Positions 1-11,300 of a stretch of DNA of 36,000 nucleotides are shown in pieces (within the stretch, counting starts at the first letter, position 1; every line of letters begins with the position of its first letter). The notes beneath the pieces are model-generated. The model worked only from the letters and a program-made list of their open reading frames with translations. It did not search any database and was not told where the DNA came from. Source of the DNA: Adiantum capillus-veneris (taxonomy: Eukaryota > Streptophyta > Polypodiopsida > Polypodiales > Pteridaceae); contig CM043955.1 in NCBI GenBank assembly GCA_014529385.2, positions 145,665,140 through 145,701,139 of the forward strand, given 5' to 3'. The translations under genes were made by a program, and so were the position numbers.

Positions 1-25
1 GTCTCTCCCGGGCGAGGGCGGCCCT

Positions 26-1140
26 GTGAGGGACGTTAATACCCAAGCCCCGCCAAGGCCCGAGCTCTTTACGCTGCAGGAGCTGCTCGCGACAACCCGA
101 CGACCTGCAGGAATCGTATTTTCCTTGTGCAGGACTCCTACTGTGCCTGGGGTAGGAGACTTAGCAACACCTGTTGAGCATCCAAGAACCTCTGACTCGT
201 CGACCCTTTGACTCACCAACCTGCCTACAGCCTACACAGACCTTAGTAACTTTACCTAGCTTCATTTTCATTTATTCAACCCTAAGTAAGCCGTTGATCT
301 CACCCCATTTTCAGCAAGCAAGGAACTTTGAGAAACTGACACATTTGCAAGCAAGAAACTTTGAGAAGTCAACATTAGCCCCATTTGTGGCATACATGTC
401 GTCCCTTAGTACGTCCATTACAAGCAAGAGTTTTCTTGCGGTGGCAACGGCACCAAAGAAGGACCTCGTCACCCGCCAAGAAGCAAGGATCACAACCCTT
501 AGGCTCAAATTCAAGAACTTATCGGGGAGAATGAGAGACTCAAAGACCATCTACGCAAGCTTGAAGACGTGAAATAAGTAGAGAGTCAAGCTCTACTTAC
601 AAAAGCACAGGAAGTAGAAGTCTCACTTACGGAGACTGTTATGGCAGTGCAAAAGGAATCACAGGAAGCAATGCATAAGAAGATCAGCACCAAAATACAT
701 GCGGCCCTGCAGGAATACTGACTACAAGAATCTCTTGGCCTCAAGGTCGGGATTGGAGGGCTCCACTCACTGTGTGCACCACCTAGGACACCCTTGAGGA
801 AGCAATCACCAAGCTCAATGACATTCTTCAACCTGACTACATCAAGCCCGAAACTTTTTCTTGGATCAACGACACACATAGGCATGTGTCTACCGAGCAT
901 TGCATACTCACTTTCAAGGACAAAGATGAGCGTACGAAGCTGCTATGCCAATCTCGATTTCTCAAGGGAAAAAAGCTATGGATTGTTGAAGAACTGACCA
1001 CAAATCAACTTAAGAGTAAAGCAAATGATCTCAAGAAGATGCATGAATCACGTAAAATGGGCAGCCTACCGAGGTGGCCTAGCGATCATCCAGGAGTTTC
1101 AAAATTCCAAACCATCTACGCCCTCAGTTGAACCCCCTTG
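26..1140 (+). pseudogene. Decayed LINE ORF1-like reading frame
   Basis: Several short open pieces in different frames can be read as one damaged protein. Around 490-570 and again 590-715 there is a heptad-like, Glu/Lys/Leu-rich stretch typical of a coiled coil, broken by a TAA near 574 and a TGA near 719. From about 790 to 1130 a second part contains an acidic/aromatic segment ending in a 'LWIVEELTTNQ' motif followed by a Lys-rich helix. One base shift near 1057 is needed to continue into 'KWAAYRGGLAIIQEF'. Coiled coil followed by an RRM-like region and a basic end is the general plan of L1-type ORF1 RNA-binding proteins; the assignment to that family is inference from layout and from the resemblance of the last part to plant LINE proteins. 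It lies on the opposite strand to the reverse transcriptase next door, so it need not belong to the same element. Confidence 0.4.
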
Positions 1141-1380
1141 GGTTTTTCTCTATCTCTTTCTTTATTTTCCCACTTGATGGACCCTTAGTCCTTAACTGAT
1201 ATGTATGAGGCCTCTTTGAGATGGAACTGATGTGATGTTATGTTTTGGTCCCATGGGTCATATACGACCTCCATGGATGATAGTTCAATCTCTCTCTCTG
1301 ATGAGTGCCTCTCAATGCTCCAAAACTGTTGCGATGAGAGGAGAGCCCACACTGTGGGTGGGAGAGGAAAGTGTGTAGGT
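1141..1380. other. Spacer between two LINE fragments
   Basis: AT-rich stretch between the tail-to-tail LINE pieces. It contains a short CT run near 1290-1300. No poly(A) tail, target duplication or coding frame was recognised here, so the 3' end of the reverse-transcriptase element cannot be placed. Confidence 0.4.
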
Positions 1381-4300
1381 CTAAGTCATGAATGAAAATG
1401 TGAGAGAAGCAAGTTCGATGTGACCAAAAGTTGAGCACTCTAGTAGTGTGTGATACTCACACTCTTGAACTTGTAGTGAGCATAATGTGCACAGTCGATT
1501 TGACTCTTCTCCATTGCCCCAATGCCCTGTCTCACATCGAAGGAAATAGGAGCTAAGCCGAATGGCTGCGATAGTGCGTATCGCCGACAAGGGGAGAGGC
1601 TCAAGCATGTAAGTGTGAGTACGGTTTCCTCTTTTAGCAAAGAACATGGTTTTGTAGTCGGGGGCAAAATGTGTGGTGTAATGTATGAAGCGTGACGCAC
1701 CAAATTTCTCCCAAGTCGCAATACATTGGCGTTGTAGAAAAGCTTCATTCACTTGGGAGTCAATTGAAGCATCATGTAGTGATTGTAATGCATCCCATCT
1801 CTCAAACCACTTTTTTATGTCTTGCATCCATCCCATGATCAAGATCTTGCTTTTATGTGTCTTTTGAACTTTTTTGCTTGCTTCCCATGCAATTGTAGGA
1901 AGTCGATGTGAGAGGTTTTGACGCATCTTTATCATGTACTCCACAACCCTTTCCTTGCCCATAACCTCAATTGGAAGAGATACCGACTCAAGAAGTAGGA
2001 GCATATATGGTGTTTGTGTCTAAACTTGGAGAAAGTTTATAAGAAAACGCTTTTGGACATTCTCGAACTCTTTCCAAGTAGACTTTGAGATGCTCCCGCC
2101 CCACACTTCAACTCCATAAAGAAGAACCGGTGTCACCAATGCATCAAAAAGATATTTCTTGAGAACCCAACACTTGATGTTTCCCACCTTACACATGTTC
2201 TCAAATGCATAATATGCTCTCTTTCCCACTTCCAAACGATGCATAGCACATCGTGCAACTTGTGATTGAATGGAACCTCAAGGCCAAGGTACATAAAGCT
2301 CTCAAAAACTTCAAGTGTCTCATTGTTGTACACAATGCCCAGAGAGATCACCTAATAAAAATGTAACCTATCACGTGAGTTCAACAGAAGGGTATTTAAA
2401 GTTCTTGAAACTTACAGAAATTTATATACATAAGGGTATTATTTTTTCAAATTTGAAAAAAACTTACAGATTTTAAAAGAAAAGGGTACGTTATATTCTT
2501 AACAAACCTCACAGATAAGGGAATTTACAAACATGTCCTGAACACACGTGATATGGTAGTTTTACACATAGTGAACCCCCCGAGACACAATGCATGGCTT
2601 CTCCTTATGGTTGGTTTTCACAAGCATAACCTTTGTTTTGGATTCATTCACAATCAGCCCACTATGCAAGCAAAAGTTCTCAAGGACAACCATAAGCTTC
2701 TGTGCATCTTCTAAAATGTGTGCTAGAAGCACTACATCATCCGTATACAACAAAAGCATGATTACCGCATTGAAAATAGTGACCTCTTCAATGCCTTCTT
2801 CTTGCATAAAGTCAAGTACCATTTGTTCCAATTAATCGATGCATAGACCAAAGAGAGTTGGTGACAACAGACATCCTTGTTTAACCCCAATAGTGATTAC
2901 AAAAAATTTTGAAATTTCTCTTCCCATGCGCAATTGACAAATCACCTTCTCATAGATTCAAGAAACCTCAAGAATAAACTCACTTGGCACTTGGAGTTCT
3001 TCCATCCTTCTCCACAAATTATTACGTGGAATTATATCAAAGGCTTTCTTAAAGTCCACAAAACAACAATACAATCGCTTGCCTTTCAACCGACTTTCCT
3101 CCATGAGAACACAAAGAGTGACAAGATGATCAATGATACTATGGCATCGACAAAAACTCGCTTGTCCTTTGCACGCTTGTCATTATCTTCAGCCCAATCA
3201 CTCAATTTTATCTCCATTATACACCCAAACAACTTTTTCATAAGAGACCCGATCATTATAGTCCGGTAGTTGTTTACATTCTTTACATCCCCTCCTTTAT
3301 GCAAAGGCTTAACCCAATTAGTACTCCAATCATAAGGCATACCATGTTGAAGTGCAAGGTTGAACACATCACACATCCATTCATGGGTTAAATCTCCCGT
3401 CCATTTGATCATCTCCGGCTTGATACCTTGAAGATCTCTCGCTTTGCGAGTGGACAACTTTTCAAGCCCACCGCATACATCCTCAATAGTAAAAAAAGAG
3501 GACATACATGAGAGTGAACCATAAAATGGCATTTTTTCATCATTTTCTTGATCATATAATTGCCCCTCAAGTTTCTCCAAAATCTTCCATGTGCATGTGC
3601 CTTTTCTTGGACTTGAAAAAGTTGTTGCTTTACTTCCCATCTTCTTCTCTTCTTTGAATCAATGCCTTGTATGTATGCAAATGACTTTGATAGTTCTCTT
3701 TGTGCATAGTTGGATCAAGCTTTATCAAGGACTTTCGAGCATCTTGACATTATTTATCAAACCACCTTTTGTGTGATCTATCTTTGTTGATACCATGGAG
3801 ATGCTTTATGGCAAAGCATTCTTCGGCACAAGAACAATTAAATTTTTTGAAAGCTTCCCATTTAGTTTCCAATGGTGCGTCATATTGAAGCTTTTTCATC
3901 CATAATTTTTGCTCAACCATTTCAATGTACATTGGTGCCCGTTTGAAATCCATACATAGTGATAATTTCTCTTTCCTTTGGCTAAGATTATCATGCTTAG
4001 TTGCTTCTCCACATGAAAGGTCAATACATAAGTCCGATGGTCGGATTCCAGGGTCCATTGGCCAAACATAAAACTCTTTATGCGATACATGATGGCTTCG
4101 GAGAGTAGCATATAGTCAATCACATTGTCCCCATTATGTTTCCTACATGTAAATCCATTGGTTCCACTCCACAAAGATACACCATTGTCTATGAGAATAC
4201 CCGTGCTATTACACATGTGTAAAAGTAACTTTCCATAGTGATCCGTCTCTTTCTCATCCAGTGAAGTACGATCATACAAGTGAACTTCCTCCAACTCCCT

Positions 4301-4396
4301 TGAAATGTATGGCATATAGGAATTTTTAAACCCAAAATTGGGAGAAAAATTCATATTTTTAGTGGGTGCATAGGATTTCACTTTTTGGGGCCCCAC
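1381..4396 (-). mobile_element. Decayed, 5'-truncated LINE with endonuclease and reverse transcriptase
   Basis: Read on the minus strand from about 4300 downward. The first piece (4290-3896) is the C-terminal half of an AP-type endonuclease, with 'NGFTCR', 'NVIDYMLLSE' and the catalytic-type 'SDHR'. A linker (3890-3650) follows. The reverse transcriptase (3640-2590) shows 'STRKARDLQGIKPEM', 'WVKPLHKGGD', 'NNYRTIMIGS', a fragment resembling 'FVDFKKAFD', 'GVKQGCLLSP' and 'LLYTDDVVLLA', where the usual YADD box is YTDD. After the inserted MITE it continues (2330-2010) through 'YLGLEV' and 'VLLYGVEVWGGS', then a C-terminal domain (2004-1381) ending in a Cys/His cluster 'LCTLC...CEYH'. Many stops and frame changes make it non-functional. 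Coding-like similarity fades above about 4300, consistent with 5' truncation; the N-terminal half of the endonuclease is missing. Confidence 0.85.
2339..2584. mobile_element. Mutator-like MITE, family A copy 1, nested in the LINE
   Basis: A 246-bp segment interrupts the LINE reading frame. It is flanked by identical 9-bp copies of ACACAATGC (2330-2338 and 2585-2593). Removing the segment plus one 9-bp copy rejoins the LINE protein in frame ('KPCIV' directly to 'YNNETLEVFE'). The ends are imperfect inverted repeats: the left end CCAGAGAGATCACC pairs with the reverse of GTGAACCCCCCGAG, and both arms carry TCACGTG/CACGTGA about 30 bp in. A 9-bp duplication is the Mutator-superfamily hallmark. 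No coding capacity, so it is non-autonomous. A sister copy lies at 8946-9189. Confidence 0.88.
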
Positions 4397-4399
4397 CTG

Positions 4400-6540
4400 T
4401 AGGTCATTTTCAAATCTCTTGGGAATGTGTTGCTTTCATTAAAATTCTCCCTCCCACTGCACCGATTTTCTCTTTTGGTGCAAATTTCAAATTTCCCTCT
4501 TCTTATTTTTTCCTTTCTTCTACACCTTTCTCCACATCTTTCCCGTATCATCTCCAAGAATCCTGCTAAAAGAGGTATCTATCATCTCCATATTAAGTTG
4601 GACGATGAATATTTTCCTCTTCGACAAAGGAATAGGTTTGGAAACTTCTCCTTCTACCATAGAAGCATTGAGATTAGAACAAAAGAATCACATTGACCTA
4701 TGGATAGATGTTAGATTGTATCCATAGACCCCATCACCAAATGCACCCCACCATTTCTCAATTGTTCTTCATTGATGAGATTTGTAGGAGATGGTATGAA
4801 AGGGCTATTAGGCTATGCACAAAACCTTGTAGCAGAGAGAGACATTCTTAAGCTGGAAAACCATCAGTGCTACTACAATTGAAATATTCTCTTAATTATC
4901 ATCTTCAAGAAAGCAAGGAGAAGGTAAAGAACCTCCAATCATTATTGAATGCAGTTAGAAGAAAGAGGATAGAGCTTGGGCTTAAACAAAGACAAAGGAA
5001 GTTGAAGAATATAGAGAGCCTCAAGCAAGGAGTTGGAGGTTGTAGTAGAAGAATCAAAGTAGTGAGGTAAAATTGATTTTTTTAAATCAAATTGATATAT
5101 GTCTTGCAAGTTGGTATCTTTGGCTGCTATAGTCTTTCTTTGTGTTTACCTCAGGTCCTTAGTTCAACCCGACTCAGTTCATAAGGAAACATGAGAGGTG
5201 CATCACAATCATTTTGTGAAGTGATTCCACCTGTTGTTGCTGGCAACCTACTGAATGAAAGAATATTTATGGTTGCTAGGAAAAAATGCATCAATGGATT
5301 TCTGCAAAGTTCTACTTTGGACAAAGATGAATTTCGAGGCACTTTAGACAACACTGGAATCAATAGGGTAGGTTATCAAGATCTATTCAAGATCATCAAT
5401 AGAAACCTCAAGCAGTCAAGAGTGAAGGCGTCCTTGCTTCCAAAACCATCATTTATTCAATAGGCTAGGCTCAAATTTAATTCCAAGGTCATGCAGATGC
5501 TTGGAGAGCCTTTCCACATCAATGACATATATCCTGGTAAGAAGATAGACCTCAAGTTTAACTTTTCAACAATCTATTCTTTAACTTGAGAACTTTGCAT
5601 AGGGAAATGATAAAATTCTATGATTAGCAACATATTGAGATGAATGGGCAAGCCAATTTTGTCATCAATAACCCTCATGAATAGAGATTCACATACCATA
5701 GAGGGAAAAAAACCCCTAAAGTTCTTAGTGTTCAATCAGACAAGAACATTTGGTGATTGGGTGCTTTTGAGGTTGATAGTGAAGATTTCAATGTGTTGAA
5801 TTGGGTATTCCACCACACTAGTATCATCACAATAATCAAAGCTCAACAGGTTGGGGGAGAGCTAGAATGTTGAGGGCTTTGGTAGGTACAAGGTGGAATG
5901 GCACATGGGGGGAGGCCTAAAGACACTGAAGTGCATGTACAATGTGTCAAGGGGTGTCAATGCCAAAAGCCCTTGTATCACTGCATGGGTGCAACAAAGG
6001 AGCTGAATCTTTCTAATTGAAACAAATCCCAAGATAGGCACTCTAAACTTTCAAGTTGTTTTACATAGTCGCCTTGCACACTTCATGGACTTTGTAGAAT
6101 CATTGAGAAGATTGTGCACCTCTACTTAGGGTTGCATGGAAATTACAACCTTTATCAGCTATAGAAACTGCCATAAAAAGTATTGAGCAGGTTTTGTCTG
6201 ATATTGGACTTCATGTGGAGAATGTTGTGATTGAGTCAAACCCCAAGAGGTCATTTGGTGAAAATAATGTTCCTAGGAAAGATTCTATTGGTGGGATTAA
6301 GGCTAGAACATTCTTAGGGTTCCATGGAAAGCTGGGTAGGGGTTCATCTAAAGTCCAGTACAACCAACAGAAGGCTCTACACAATGTTGTGAAGAACCAT
6401 GGAGTTGATGGCAGAGCAAGACATGAGAACTGGAAAGCCTTGCATGCAGTCTTTTCTTATTGTGATAAAATTCATTGGGGAAAGAATGACCTCTCCAACT
6501 TTGAGAAAGAGTTTAACAAATTCAAGAAATCATGACAAGT
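4400..6540 (+). pseudogene. Unrecognised coding-like remnant(s)
   Basis: Discontinuous open pieces on the plus strand: a Lys/Glu-rich coiled-coil-like stretch (4867-5070), a 90-codon piece (5191-5463) that continues past a TAG with similar composition to about 5550, and a 113-codon piece (6194-6535) rich in Lys, Asn and His. Between them the frame is broken repeatedly. I do not recognise the protein. The pieces may be one decayed gene or retroelement protein, or unrelated. The stretch 4400-4700 is CT-rich and looks more like leader or spacer DNA than protein. Confidence 0.3.
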
Positions 6541-6735
6541 GCATGGGGGATTCACTAGTCTATTTTGTACGATACCATGTCAGTGTACAATAGGGGGGTT
6601 TTTGGCAATTGCCCGTTAGCGTATACAATAGGGGTAACCCTCCAAAAATTGCACACACATACCTTACATTTAGAGAGGAGAGGAGGAAGAGAAGAGATAG
6701 AGGATACTTTAGGGTACTACTTAGAAACTAGGAGG

Positions 6736-6737
<2 letters not shown>

Positions 6738-6793
<56 letters not shown>
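6738..6793. repeat. (TC)n microsatellite
   Basis: About 28 uninterrupted TC units. The apparent Ser-Leu protein in this stretch is only the translation of the repeat. Confidence 0.98.
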
Positions 6794-6795
<2 letters not shown>

Positions 6796-8936
6796 GACTA
6801 TTTTAAAAATGTTTGTGTTAAAATATTCTTTAGATCACTTCCATATAGAATCCCAATAATGTTTAGAAAGATTAAGATAATGATTTATACATTGTACTTT
6901 ACCCCAATATCATGAGCTTTTAGTGAGGAGGAAATTATTTTCTCATATAGTTATTGAAAATTTTTATAAGATAGAAAATTGTTTGTACATACATATAAGG
7001 TAGGGGAGTCATGTTAATACTATGGAGGCCATATGTAAGGGGCTGTCTTAGTGATTCAACCTCCATGAATAGGGGATTGGGTTGCTACATAAGGGACCGT
7101 ATATAGGGGTTTTTCCTATCAGGATGCACGCAGGTGGGATTTGTTCCCTAGTATTAGTAAATCCCCCTGGACAAGTGCTTGGAGCTGAGAACACTTCACA
7201 CATTACATGGTAATGATTATGAAATTTGATTTTAATAATTTGCTTCAATACTTGCATAAGTTGCTAAAAAAATTATATTTTTTTGTGCAGCACATTATCT
7301 ACAATCACACTCCTTGGCTTCTAAAGAAATATGAAAGCTTGTCAATCTGGTCTACTCAAGGTATAGAGAGAGGCAAGGCATCAAATAGGGGGCCAACATC
7401 AGTTCTGGCTTCTTGATCCAACATCAAGCTTTTTTTTCCCCCTCCACTTCAAGTACTCCTACTACTTGCAACCCTACAATTGCTTGCCTATGTCACCAAA
7501 AGAGGCAAGGACATAACTTGTCATAGTGCCAAAGTATACACTTCTTGAGCCCATAAATCATGGAGCAAGTCCAAAAACTCTCATGGCTTCTTCCTTCTCA
7601 AGAAGTATGATTTTGTCCACTCCAAGTCATATTGGATGTGAACCTGCTACCCCCTAAACAGAGTCAATAGTACAAGTATAGGGAGAGTGTGTGATTAGGA
7701 AAGCTTCCTATGGTAGATAGCTATTGTCTCCTTGTTGAGCTTCCCAATGTAATGTCCCAAACTCTGGTCCCTCTTCAAATCCAAAGGTTTGGATCCCTTC
7801 CCTCAAATCAATTAAAAGAAATGAAGTTTCATTGGCTTAAATAATGCTCCAGCAAAAATTCTATTCTATCATTTTACCTTAAGGTTTTCATCATCTTTAA
7901 AAAAGTCCTCTTTCAAGAGGTCAATAGAAAATCTTGATTTATTCTCTTTGCTCTCTCTTGAAACTTCTTTGCCCATGTATTCACTCTTTGATCTTTTTTC
8001 AATTTGTTGGAACTCCTATGTTGTAAGACCTTGCTCTTTATAGTTTTGAAAAACTTTTAGTACATGCTCTCATATATGACTCATATTAGAGAATAAGACC
8101 CCCCTTTCTACGCTTATACGACAATCAATGAGGAAAACTATCATACCCCTATCTTACATATAAAATTTAGGTCTCACATGATTTAACTAAGTAAAACTAA
8201 TCAAAAAGTGTGTAGCATAGTGATTGGAAACATACTAAGGAACCACTTATGTTGATAACTAGATGTACTCTGAATGTGTCTTACTTTGACTTTCAAACTA
8301 TGTGCCCGATGAGCCTGCACTCTTGCTACTCATCCAATTCTGACCCATCCAAAGCTGGTGTAAATCAACCCTTGACCTGCTCTAAATCAACCCTTATCTA
8401 TGACCGGCTTGATGCAAATTTTGATGTGTAACCTGATAAAAAATGTCCCCAAAGTTCTTCCAAGTTCTACTGCACACCGGTGATGAATCGTTTCAAGTAA
8501 TCAACCCAGGTCAGTCCCCCCCCCAAATATGATACCCCCTCCCTTATTTTTAAGCTTGGGAGATAAATTATTGGGGGCCTATCCATAACTTATACGCTTA
8601 TGTAACTTGTTAAAAAAACCCCTCCCCTGCATTTATGTGGTATGGTAGGTTTTCCATGGCGAATTCCCCGGGGCATGGGATTGATGTATAAAATTTTCAA
8701 ATTATGTATCAAGCAATGACAATGGGCATGGTGTATTGTAGTCCACAAGGCCTTTATCATACTGTGCCCACCCTGCCAAAATAGCAAGGCCTTAGTCCTC
8801 TCTTTAATCAAAGAGATTTTGTATATCTAGTAGCAGCAATTACTCCTTATTGTTTATCTTGTAGGTGGGCATGGTTGTTGTGCACATCAAGGGATCAAGC
8901 TCTTCCTCTAGAATATGGATGGACTACTCCACCTTG
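6794..8936. other. Gene-free AT-rich stretch
   Basis: No conserved coding frame, RNA gene or clear repeat was recognised in these 2.1 kb. Short open frames (for example 7207-7416, 8249-8431 and 8590-8811 on the minus strand) have no recognisable motifs. Around 8515-8640 there are runs of C and T of the sort seen at old insertion sites, without identifiable ends. Confidence 0.5.
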
Positions 8937-8945
8937 GTGATGTTC

Positions 8946-9189
8946 CTGGGGAGGTCACCTAATAAAAATGTAATCTATCACGTGAGTTCAACAGAAGGGT
9001 ATTTAAAGTTCTTGAAACTTACAGAAATATATATATAGAAGGGCATTATTTTTTCAAATATTAAAAAAACTTACAGACTTGAAAAGAAAAGGGTACATTA
9101 TATTCTTAACAAAATTCACAGATAAGGGGTTTTACAAACATGTCTTGAACACACGTGATATGGTAGTTTTACACAGTGAACCCCCCGAG
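8946..9189. mobile_element. Mutator-like MITE, family A copy 2
   Basis: A 244-bp sister of the element at 2339-2584, in the same orientation and roughly 90% alike by eye. It is flanked by 9-bp direct copies of GTGATGTTC (8937-8945 and 9190-9198). The ends pair as CTGGGGAGGTCAC against the reverse complement of GTGAACCCCCCGAG, and the conserved inner motif TCACGTG occurs near both ends. It sits at the 3' end of the acidic minus-strand reading frame described next. Confidence 0.88.
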
Positions 9190-9775
9190 GTGATGTTCCT
9201 TCCCTGAACTCTACAACATCCAAGGTCTCTTGGCTTTGAAGCCTCTCCATTTCCTCTCTGAAATCTTCAAGTATTTCCTCCACATCTTGGACATTCACAA
9301 TTGATGTGATTTGCAGAGATTTAGACTCTCCTTCCTCTATTGGAATAAGAGTTAAAAAGAGAAAAGATATAATGTCTTCAATCACAAGCTTACGACCATA
9401 CTTTCCATGCCACTCATAGGGGTTATGGACCTTCTTCCAATCATCTTGGAGTAATGCCAACTTCTTGGAGCATGTGCTTGGTGTTAAATTGTCTTCTTTA
9501 AAAATACCATTGAAGTGTACAAAGTTGTCAACCTTGTGCTCCTTGGTAAGGTCAACAAAAACCTTTTGATAGTCAATAAATTCATTATTGAAGCCTTCTA
9601 GAAAACTCTCCAGATCAAAGGGAACATTAAACATTTCCCTTACATAGGCAACTTAGACAATTGCTTGACTTGGTATAGTAATTTCCGTCAACCTATCATC
9701 ACTTTTCTCCTCAACCTCTTCAATGTCCACACCCTCGAAACTATTCCTAGTCACCTTTTGTGCACAACAAAGAAA
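9190..9775 (-). pseudogene. Unrecognised acidic protein frame, cut by the MITE
   Basis: On the minus strand the frame is open from 9634 down to the MITE at 9189, and it continues upstream to about 9775 if a single TAA near 9655 is read through; that TAA is one C-to-T change from CAA. The predicted protein is rich in Glu, Asp and Leu with amphipathic helix-like stretches ('EEILEDFREEMERLQSQE'). It has no motif I can name. Beyond the MITE, once one copy of the target duplication is removed, the frame stops after about a dozen codons, so the insertion lies close to the original C terminus. It could be a retroelement structural protein or a decayed host gene. Confidence 0.4.
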
Positions 9776-9854
9776 TAAACCACTTTTACTTGTTTAAAAA
9801 TTTCTTATTCTTGTTTACTAGTTCAAAATGTGTCGTGTTCATTCTTTGAAAAAG

Positions 9855-10260
9855 ATTGGTCTTATGTCCTCCCTATGAAAAAAGTGGCATCTGGATGCAT
9901 GTTTGAGTGCTCTATTTTTATATAGGGATGGCATATGAAAAAATTTGTCTAATGAGGAGGTTCTATTGTGGCTATGCAAAAATAGAGCACCCAGACGCAT
10001 GTCTGGGTGCTCTATTTTTGCATAGGGATGACATATGGAAAAAATGGTATAATGAGGAGGTTGTGTTGTTGCTATGAAAAAATAGAACACGCAAACATGT
10101 GTCCGGGTCCTCTATTTTTGCATAGGGACGACATATGCTACAACTTGTACATTGAAGATATTTATCCAAGTTGTGTCATTGCTACGTGAGAATAAAGCAC
10201 TCGGTGGCATATCCTGGTGCTCTGTTTTTGCATAGCAATGACATATAAAAACATTTATTC
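9855..10260. repeat. Hairpin tandem array 1 (about 4 units of 100-110 bp)
   Basis: The landmark CATAGGGATGACATATG, or a close variant, recurs at 9921, 10021, 10121 and 10231. Each unit also carries an inverted pair, AAAATAGAGCAC...GTGCTCTATTTTT, so each can fold into a hairpin. The best preserved is at 9972-10025. The spacing is regular but the units have diverged. It is not a CRISPR array: the units are long, self-complementary and lack spacers. Confidence 0.8.
9972..10025. repeat. 54-bp palindrome (25-bp arms, 4-nt loop)
   Basis: The left arm (9972-9996) is the exact reverse complement of the right arm (10001-10025), separated by GCAT. The arms begin CTATGCAAAAATAG and end CCCAGAC. It is the cleanest hairpin of array 1. 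Confidence 0.95.
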
Positions 10261-10830
10261 TCACATTGTGTTGCCTTTGCGCAATTTTTGAGTCGTCGAC
10301 AAGGCATCCATAGTCATTAATCTTGCATAGGGACAACACGCTTTCATATTGCATTAAATACAATGTTTCCAAAAAAAAAAAGCACCTTTGTGCTTTCTCA
10401 ACAATATTTTGAGCTTTAAGTTCCACACAAAAATCTTGGAAAAATACCAAAGATCGATAAAAGATGACATTTATAAGCTTTGATAGCTATAAATAGTATT
10501 TCAATCATGCACCTCAAAACACGCACAACGATCAAATCCATTCATCGTAAATTGTGTCAATTCAAATTTTACCTAGGTAATTGTGCACTACTATAGATAG
10601 AATCGTTCGCACACAAACAATATTTTTTGACCATTTCTTCTTATCAATTCTATTTTTATCTTGATCTATTTGTGTTGCTCCAGAAGGTTGATTTGAACCG
10701 GACTTTCTTCCTCTTTATTCTCTGTATTCGAAGCTTTAGATGTTGTGGAGATTTCAATTGTAAGGTGAACTCTCAATTTTGTAAACGTTTTCTTTGTAAA
10801 TTTTTGCAATAAATTTTTTTTTTAATCTAA
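10261..10830 (+). promoter_or_regulatory. Region between hairpin arrays with a TATA-like box
   Basis: A TATAAATA motif at 10488-10495 fits a plant core promoter. Downstream are pyrimidine-rich stretches and a possible splice donor (TTGTAAG/GTGAAC, about 10760-10770). An acceptor-like TATAATCTTTAG ends at 11432, two bases before the ATG of the histone-like pseudogene. If real, this would be a promoter with a leader intron containing array 2, an arrangement known from plant H3.3-type genes. That is inference from position and motifs only. Confidence 0.25.
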
Positions 10831-10839
10831 GTCCTCAAT

Positions 10840-11300
10840 ATGCAAAATAGTGTAGTCAGACACGTAGTCTGACTTCACTATTTTTATGTATGGAGGACAC
10901 AAAAGCCTATTTGAATTTTCTTTGTGTCTGTGTCCTCTCTACATGAGATAACATAGTCGATCGACAACACTATTTTTGCATAGGGAGGACACGAAAGCTT
11001 ATTTGAATTTTTTTATTGTGTCCTCTCTACGCAAAAACTATGTAGTCGAACATGCGGAGATGCATTCGGACAACACTATTTTCGCGTACGAAGGACACAA
11101 AAGCTTTTGTAAAAACATTTTGTGGATGTGTCCCCGTTAAGCAAAAATAGTATAGCCCAACTACACTATTTTTGTGTAGGGAGGACACAAAAGCTTTTGT
11201 AAAATGTTTTGTGATGGTATCCTCCTTAAGAAAAAATAGAGTAGTCGAACATGTGTCCAGCTACACTATTTTCGCGCAGAGAGGACACAACCTCGATTTT
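10840..11300. repeat. Hairpin tandem array 2 (about 5 units of 90-108 bp)
   Basis: The landmark GGAGGACACAAAAGC, or a variant, recurs at about 10893, 10984, 11092, 11181 and 11281. Each unit has an inverted pair of the type CAAAAATAGTGTAGTC...GACTACACTATTTTTG. The first contains AGTCAGAC-ACGTA-GTCTGACT. The core 'CTATTTTTGCATAGGGA' followed by 'GACA' is shared with array 1, so both descend from one repeat family. It ends about 130 bp before the histone-like pseudogene. Confidence 0.8.

Noticed and set aside
26-4396. The ORF1-like and reverse-transcriptase pieces as one 5'-inverted LINE
   Set aside because: Twin-priming inversion would put the inverted 5' part beyond the endonuclease end (above 4396), not beyond the reverse-transcriptase end.
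9855-11300. CRISPR-like regular repeats
   Set aside because: Units are about 100 bp, diverged and self-complementary, without unique spacers, in a plant-type sequence.
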